A stretch of DNA of 10,407 nt from positions 1 through 10,407 of the forward strand of contig JABFXM010000042.1 of the NCBI GenBank assembly GCA_013361745.1, written 5' to 3'. Origin of the DNA: Gemmatimonadaceae bacterium (GTDB lineage: Bacteria; Gemmatimonadota; Gemmatimonadetes; Gemmatimonadales; Gemmatimonadaceae). Below the pieces are notes generated by a model. It saw nothing but the letters and a program-made list of their open reading frames with translations. It made no database searches and was not told where the DNA came from. Shown here in pieces: positions 6,531-10,407 of the stretch. Each line of letters begins with the position of its first letter. Position 1 is the stretch's first letter. Both the position numbers and the translations under genes were made by a program.

Positions 6531-6540
6531 TCACGATCAG
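6527..6540. terminator. Palindromic junction containing both convergent stop codons
   Basis: CTGATC (6527-6532) and GATCAG (6535-6540) are perfect inverted copies separated by AC. The plus-strand stop TGA (6528-6530) lies in the left arm and the minus-strand stop TGA (6537-6539) in the right arm. The stem is short (at most 5-6 bp) with no T tract, so strong termination is unlikely. The symmetry may simply reflect two TGATC endings facing each other. Confidence 0.3.
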
Positions 6541-7823
6541 AACTCGCTCATCGAGTTCGAGAAGCGCGGATTCACGACGTTGTTGAACACCGAGCCGAAG
6601 GTGTAGTTCAGTCCCGCGAAGACGAATGCGTTGTAGGGGCTCGCGAGCTGCGACCGGCGCAGCAGCACCTCGTCGCGCGTCAGGCTCCCCTTCGCGAGGT
6701 AGATCTGGTCGTGCATCACGCTGTAGTTGCCGAAGACATTCAGGTTCAGCCCCTTGAACAGGCGAACCTCGGCGTCGAGGAAGTACGTCAGCCGGCTCTG
6801 CGCGATGTTGTCGAGGTAGTGGTAGCCGTTGACGTCGAGCTCCAGCGAGCCCCACTTCTGCTTCTGCGAGAGCGTGAGGCTCAGTCCCTCGAAGGGGCGG
6901 GTCTCCGACGTCTTGAAGTAGATCGTCGTGTCGTTGTAGAGCAGATGCTTGCTCCCGACGCGGTACTGCAGCACGAGGGCGCGTCGGGTCGCCTCGGAGT
7001 ACGGGTAGAAGTTGAACTCGACCGCCGGGGCGACGGTCGCCACGAGATGCTCGTTGAGGAAGGTCGACGATGCCGCGCTCGCCGTCAGCCCCGCGGCCCA
7101 GCGCTTCCGGATCGTCTTCACCTGCTGCATCGCGCCACCGTAATCGCGACGCACGCTCGTCACGCGATCGGGGCCGATGGTGAACGCCTGCCCGTTGTAG
7201 TTCTCGCTCAGCCGGAAGTTGGTCTTCCACTGCTCGGTGAGGCGGTTCGCGTTGATGAACCCGTAGACGTAGTCGCTGCGGAAGTTGCGCTCGCGCGACG
7301 CGTTGAGGTTGGCGCCGACGCGGAAGACCCACGCCTTCCACGGATCGCGCGTCGTCGCCTTCTTCGCCGTATCCGTCGATGCGGCGACGGCGAGCGTCGC
7401 GCGCGCCGCGTCGGGAGTGCGCGCGAGATAGCGCGCCAGCCCGAGCTTGATCGTCCGCGACAGGATCTGCCGCGACTCGTCCTCGGTCGCGCCCTGCGGC
7501 GTCGTCACCGACACGGTGTCGTCGACGCCGGCGAAGCGATGTTGCCCGTAGAACGCGAGGGTGAAGAGCCGCCCGCCACCGCCCGTCGCCTGCCGCGTGA
7601 TCAGCACGTGCACGTCCGCCGCGCTTCGCTCGCGGACGTGGTCGACGAAGGTGATGTCGGTGCGGTAGAAGTCCGGATCGCAGTAGAAGTCGCTGCAGTC
7701 GAGGTACATGCTGAAAGCGCGCGTACCCTGCGCACCGAGCCGCGTGCTGGTGACGAGAGTCGCGCAGAGGAGCACGAGCAGGAGCGCGCGCGTCGAGGCG
7801 CGACATGGAGCGGGACTGTGCAT
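6537..7823 (-). CDS. Secreted protein with C-terminal outer-membrane beta-barrel, unknown function
   Basis: A 428-residue protein. It starts with a signal peptide (basic residues, then ALLLVLLCATLV, ending near RLGAQ, cleavage about residue 31). The mature N-terminal part has a Cys pair in LDCSDFYCDPDFYRTDITF (Cys43, Cys48), then a compact domain with FVDHVRERSAADVHVLITR and a Gly-rich GGGGRLFTLAFYGQ. From about residue 165 to the end there are many alternating polar/aromatic strands (such as WKTNFRLSENYNGQAF and LNLNVFGNYSVM). The protein ends in Phe, as outer-membrane barrels inserted by the BAM complex often do. I recall this Cys-rich/VRxRxxADVHVL head plus barrel layout from uncharacterised proteins of other diderms, but know no function. 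The start at 7823 is chosen because the signal peptide begins there; an in-frame ATG at 7964 would cross the divergent promoter. The ribosome site is weak. Confidence 0.8.
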   Translation of the reverse strand: MHSPAPCRASTRALLLVLLCATLVTSTRLGAQGTRAFSMYLDCSDFYCDPDFYRTDITFVDHVRERSAADVHVLITRQATGGGGRLFTLAFYGQHRFAGVDDTVSVTTPQGATEDESRQILSRTIKLGLARYLARTPDAARATLAVAASTDTAKKATTRDPWKAWVFRVGANLNASRERNFRSDYVYGFINANRLTEQWKTNFRLSENYNGQAFTIGPDRVTSVRRDYGGAMQQVKTIRKRWAAGLTASAASSTFLNEHLVATVAPAVEFNFYPYSEATRRALVLQYRVGSKHLLYNDTTIYFKTSETRPFEGLSLTLSQKQKWGSLELDVNGYHYLDNIAQSRLTYFLDAEVRLFKGLNLNVFGNYSVMHDQIYLAKGSLTRDEVLLRRSQLASPYNAFVFAGLNYTFGSVFNNVVNPRFSNSMSEF

Positions 7824-7962
7824 CGTTGACTCGGGGGTCGTCGTTAGGCGCCTAAGTTGGCCGTCGCCGGCGTCGGCACGCAAGGCCGCCGCCGCGGGCT
7901 CCGCGCTCGACTTGCGCGTGCGCCCTTCCGGTCGGCGCGCCCGTCGTGCATCGTGAAAGTCC
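7824..7962. promoter_or_regulatory. Divergent promoter region, beta-barrel / aspartic protease genes
   Basis: A 139-bp intergenic region, almost the same length as the first divergent region (140 bp). It holds the second copy of the shared 18-bp element and a perfect 12-bp palindrome, TTAGGCGCCTAA (7844-7855). The following GC stretch (7860-7877) can form an imperfect hairpin, as also happens after copy 1. TAAGTT (7853-7858) is a possible promoter core for the plus strand, giving a leader of about 100 nt. GAAAG sits 4 nt before ATG 7963. Confidence 0.6.
7842..7859 (+). promoter_or_regulatory. Shared 18-bp element, copy 2 (contains CGTTAGGC)
   Basis: It reads CGTTAGGCGCCTAAGTTG and differs from copy 1 at two positions. 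It ends 103 nt before the plus-strand ATG and starts 18 nt upstream of the minus-strand ATG, against 105 and 17 for copy 1. In both cases the plus-strand gene is a lipoprotein. Confidence 0.5.
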
Positions 7963-9234
7963 ATGCGCCGCCTCTTCCTCCTCGCGCTCGCGCTGGTCGT
8001 CGTCGCCTCCTGCGCCCGACAGACCGCGACGCCGCCCGCCGCGCGGCTGACGCTCGACGAGGTCTCGCGCCTTCGCCGGACGCGCGACTACTTCACCCTG
8101 CGCGACCGCCTCGCCCTCACCGGCGACACGACCAGCACGGCCGGGCTCTACGCGCGCGGCATCGTCGAGCACGCGATGAACCGGCCCGCCGAGTCGAACG
8201 CGATGCTCGCGCGGCTGCGGCGCGCGCCCGGCGTGAGCGACTCGCTTCTCGCCGACGCGTGGGAGCTGACGATGGCCAACGATCTCCGCCTCGGCGCCTA
8301 CGCCCACGGCGCGGCGGTCGCCGACAGCCTGCTCGCCGGCCGCTGGGTCCTCGATTCGCTGCGCGAGCTCGACGCGCGCAACACCCAGCGCATCTTCCAC
8401 GCGCTCGTCGGCGTTCCGGCGACGACGATGGTCGCGACGGGCGCGAGCCACGTCGTCCTCGAGAACGGCGACCTCCCGGTCGTCGTGAACGACTCGGCGC
8501 GCGCCTACGCCTTCGACACCGGCGCGAACCTCTCGGTGCTCGTGCGCTCCGAGGCGACCGCGCTCGGGCTGCGCGTCATCCCCGCCGGGCTCGACGTCGG
8601 CTCCTCGACGTCGAAGCGCGTCACCGCCGATCTCGCCGTCGCCGACCGCGTGCGCATCGGCGCGATGGAGTTCCACGACGTCGTCTTCCTCGTGATGGAC
8701 GACGCGCTGCTCACCTTCCCGGGTGGCTACCGGATCCGCGGCATCATCGGCTTCCCCGTGATCGAGCTGATGGGCGAGATCCGGCTCGGCGGCAGGCGGA
8801 CCCTGAGCGTGCCGGCGGCGATCCCCGTGCGCACGCAGGGCAATCTCCTCCTCGACGAGCTCACCCTGCTGACCCCCGCCGAGTGGGAGGGACGCGCGCT
8901 GCGCTGCCGCCTCGACACCGGCGCCGGCTCGACGGAGATCTACGAGCCCGTCTACCGCCGCTACCGCGCCGCGATCGACTCGAGCACCACGAGCGCGCAG
9001 CGCAAGGTCGGTGGCGCGGGCGGGGTGCAGGTGCTCCCCGTGCGCGTCGTGCCTAACGCGAAGCTCGAGGTGGCGGGGACGGTCGCGACGGTGAAGACCC
9101 TCGACGTCGTCACGCAGTCGCTGGTGCGCGACGAGAAGGAGAACTACCTCGACTGCAACCTCGGCCACGACGTCTTCGACCAGTTCGCGGAGATGATCGT
9201 GAACTTCCGCGACATGGCGGTCGTGCTCCGCTAG
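7963..9234 (+). CDS. Retropepsin-like aspartic protease lipoprotein with two DTG motifs
   Basis: A 423-residue protein. A type II signal peptide ends in VVASC (lipobox Cys17), so it should be anchored in a membrane facing the periplasm or surface. Residues 30-140 are helical and Leu/Ala/Arg-rich, perhaps TPR-like. Two protease halves follow. Half one has FDTGANLSVL (Asp185) and closes with RGIIGFPVIELM (259-270). Half two has RLDTGAGSTEIYE (Asp318) and closes with NLGHDVFDQF (399-408). Each half thus carries the DTG catalytic loop and the later hydrophobic-Gly motif of retropepsins (aspartyl protease families of the gag-asp type). With both Asp residues present, the chain could form a pepsin-like pseudodimer active site without dimerising. 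The substrate is unknown. The next gene starts 5 nt after its stop, so the two probably form an operon. A CGTTAGGC octamer lies in codons 363-365 and continues into the first base of codon 366. Confidence 0.87.
   Translation: MRRLFLLALALVVVASCARQTATPPAARLTLDEVSRLRRTRDYFTLRDRLALTGDTTSTAGLYARGIVEHAMNRPAESNAMLARLRRAPGVSDSLLADAWELTMANDLRLGAYAHGAAVADSLLAGRWVLDSLRELDARNTQRIFHALVGVPATTMVATGASHVVLENGDLPVVVNDSARAYAFDTGANLSVLVRSEATALGLRVIPAGLDVGSSTSKRVTADLAVADRVRIGAMEFHDVVFLVMDDALLTFPGGYRIRGIIGFPVIELMGEIRLGGRRTLSVPAAIPVRTQGNLLLDELTLLTPAEWEGRALRCRLDTGAGSTEIYEPVYRRYRAAIDSSTTSAQRKVGGAGGVQVLPVRVVPNAKLEVAGTVATVKTLDVVTQSLVRDEKENYLDCNLGHDVFDQFAEMIVNFRDMAVVLR
9051..9058 (-). repeat. CGTTAGGC octamer (minus orientation) inside the aspartic protease gene
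   Basis: On the plus strand GCCTAACG spans codons GTG CCT AAC GCG (Val363-Pro364-Asn365-Ala366). CCT is an unusual proline codon in this GC-rich context. Confidence 0.7.
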
Positions 9235-9239
9235 CCGCG

Positions 9240-10331
9240 ATGCTCGCGTCGATCCGCCACGCGCTCGCGGTCGCGACACCGCTGGCCGCGCTGCTCGCGA
9301 CCGGCTGCAGCCGCCCGCGCGAGATCACCCACGTCTTCGTGATCATCCTCGAGAACAAGGGGATCACGACCACCTTCGACAGCCCCTCGCCGGCGCCCTA
9401 TCTCGCGGAGACGCTCACGCGCGAGGGCGCCTTTCTTCGCCAGTACCACGGGATCGGCCACTTCAGCCTCGGCAACTACGTCGCGATGATCTCGGGGATC
9501 GCGCCGACACGCGAGACGCAGGGCGACTGCGGCCGTTACGAGGACTTCGTGCAGCGGGGCACTACCCCCGACGGCCAGCCGATCGGCCGCGGCTGCATCT
9601 ATCCCGCCTCGATCCCGACGCTCCCCAACCAGCTCACCCCGCGCGGACTGTCGTGGCGCGCGTACATGGAGGACATGGGCGCAGACCCCGCGCGCGAGCC
9701 GGCCAGCTGCGGCCACCCCGTCGTCGGCCAGGCGGATCTCACCGAGGGCGCGACGCGCACCGACCAGTACGCGACGAAGCACAACCCCTTCGTGTACTTC
9801 CACGCCATCATCGACTCGGTGGCGTCCTGCCAGGCGAACGTCGTCGCGCTGCCGGCCCTCGCGGCGGACCTTCGCTCGGCGCGTGGCACGCCGAACTTCG
9901 TCTTCGTCTCGCCGGGCCTCTGCCACGACGGGCACGACACTCCGTGCACGAACGGCGAGCCGGGCGGGCTCGTCTCCGCCGATCGCTTCCTCCAGCACTG
10001 GGTGCCGCTCATCATACAATCGCCGGCGTACCGCGAGGGCGGCCTCCTCATCATCACCTTCGACGAGGCCGAGGGGAGTGATGCGTCCGCCTGCTGCGAC
10101 GAGCAGCCAGGACCCAACGTCGCGCTCGCGGGAATCACCGGCCCGGGCGGTGGACGCACCGGAGCGGTGCTGCTCTCGCCGTTCATCGCGCCGGCGACGG
10201 TCTCCGACGTCGCGTACAACCACTACTCGATGCTGCGCAGCATCGAGGACATCTTCGGGCTGTCGCACCTCGGCTACGCGGGACAGGCTGGACTGGACAG
10301 CTTTGGCGACGACGTCTTCGGACGCCGTTAG
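9240..10331 (+). CDS. Phosphoesterase lipoprotein, acid phosphatase / SapM-like
   Basis: A 363-residue exported protein of the bacterial phosphoesterase family that includes phospholipase C and acid phosphatases such as SapM/AcpA. These enzymes release phosphate from phosphomonoesters or phospholipid headgroups using bound metal. The N-terminus has a type II signal peptide ending ALLATGC (Cys23). The first metal motif is HVFVIILENKG (Glu38-Asn39). HFSLGNYVAMISG (74-86) matches the HPSLPNYLAxxSG segment with the probable Ser/Thr nucleophile region. HNPFVYFHAI (181-190), LCHDGHDTPC (227-236), LLIITFDEAEGSD (269-281, Asp275) and YNHYSMLRSIEDIFGL (326-341) are the remaining signature blocks, in the normal order. 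At least eight Cys remain in the mature chain, suggesting disulphides. It starts 5 nt after the aspartic protease stop, so co-transcription is likely. The stop TAG lies inside a CGTTAGGC octamer. Confidence 0.9.
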   Translation: MLASIRHALAVATPLAALLATGCSRPREITHVFVIILENKGITTTFDSPSPAPYLAETLTREGAFLRQYHGIGHFSLGNYVAMISGIAPTRETQGDCGRYEDFVQRGTTPDGQPIGRGCIYPASIPTLPNQLTPRGLSWRAYMEDMGADPAREPASCGHPVVGQADLTEGATRTDQYATKHNPFVYFHAIIDSVASCQANVVALPALAADLRSARGTPNFVFVSPGLCHDGHDTPCTNGEPGGLVSADRFLQHWVPLIIQSPAYREGGLLIITFDEAEGSDASACCDEQPGPNVALAGITGPGGGRTGAVLLSPFIAPATVSDVAYNHYSMLRSIEDIFGLSHLGYAGQAGLDSFGDDVFGRR

Positions 10332-10333
10332 GC
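10326..10333 (+). repeat. CGTTAGGC octamer over the phosphoesterase stop codon
   Basis: In frame it reads CGC CGT TAG GCA, so the octamer provides the last sense codons' end and the TAG stop (10329-10331). TAG stops are used at other gene ends here too, so the stop alone is not unusual. Confidence 0.65.
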
Positions 10334-10344
10334 ACGCGACGACA

Positions 10345-10371
10345 GCCCCGGCTCGCTTGCCGGAGCGGGGA
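10345..10371 (+). terminator. Hairpin after the phosphoesterase gene, possible terminator
   Basis: CCGGC (10348-10352) pairs with GCCGG (10359-10363) around a TCGCTT loop. Alternatively CCCCGGCTC (10346-10354) pairs with GAGCGGGG (10363-10370) with one bulge. It begins 14 nt after the stop codon. No T tract follows. The remaining bases to 10407 include a GTG at 10388, but too little sequence is left to call another gene. Confidence 0.4.
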
Positions 10372-10407
10372 GCTGCCTACTGTAGCGGTGAGATCGCGAC
10401 GAAACGC

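Noticed and set aside
7824..7964. Longer N-terminus for the beta-barrel protein starting at 7964
   Set aside because: It would put 47 charged residues before a clear signal peptide and cover the divergent promoter.
7852..9279. Minus-strand open frame of 475 codons opposite the aspartic protease gene
   Set aside because: The plus-strand frame has a lipobox and two DTG motifs. The antisense product is Arg/Glu/His-rich with no motif, as expected of a shadow in GC-rich DNA.
9231..10268. Minus-strand open frame of 345 codons opposite the phosphoesterase gene
   Set aside because: The plus-strand gene has a full set of family motifs in order; the antisense translation has none.
2356..10333. CRISPR or transposon origin for the repeated octamer
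   Set aside because: Copies are only 8 bp (18 bp at two sites), irregularly spaced and partly inside conserved coding sequence. There are no spacers, transposase genes or target-site duplications.

Overview
The window is very GC-rich (roughly 70% G+C by eye) and densely coded. Stop-free shadow frames are common on both strands. Three predicted lipoproteins with type II signal peptides and one predicted outer-membrane beta-barrel with a terminal Phe point to a diderm bacterium. The base composition, the LGAQ-type signal-peptide end and the recurrent TTAGGC-containing intergenic sequence make me think of Gemmatimonadota. That is a guess from pattern memory, not a demonstrated placement.

Layout from left to right. 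(1) The 3' end of a beta-propeller-like gene finishes inside a perfect 42-bp palindrome that looks like a terminator. (2) A GNAT acetyltransferase faces a minus-strand patatin-like lipase, with 7 bp between their stops. (3) A 140-bp divergent promoter region separates the patatin gene from a three-gene plus-strand cluster: a periplasmic sugar-binding lipoprotein, galT, and a GHMP sugar kinase of the L-arabinokinase type. The kinase overlaps the galT stop as GTGA. The set looks like sugar capture and activation of galactose or L-arabinose to UDP-sugar level, but no ABC permease or ATPase is present. (4) A small VOC (glyoxalase-fold) protein faces a minus-strand signal-peptide plus beta-barrel protein of unknown function, with 6 bp between stops. 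(5) A second divergent region of 139 bp leads to a plus-strand pair: a lipoprotein with two retropepsin-like DTG motifs, and a SapM/AcpA-like phosphoesterase lipoprotein. A weak terminator-like hairpin follows. The last 76 bp hold no gene I can support.

The most unusual signal is not a gene. The octamer CGTTAGGC occurs seven times on the two strands, against well under one expected at this base composition. It sits in both divergent promoters, between genes, over a stop codon, and inside three reading frames. In two of those frames it forces the only in-frame TTA leucine codons I could find. The two divergent regions also share a 16/18 match beginning with this octamer, at nearly the same distance from all four flanking start codons. 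This looks like a shared promoter or regulator site, or a genome-wide DNA motif maintained by selection.
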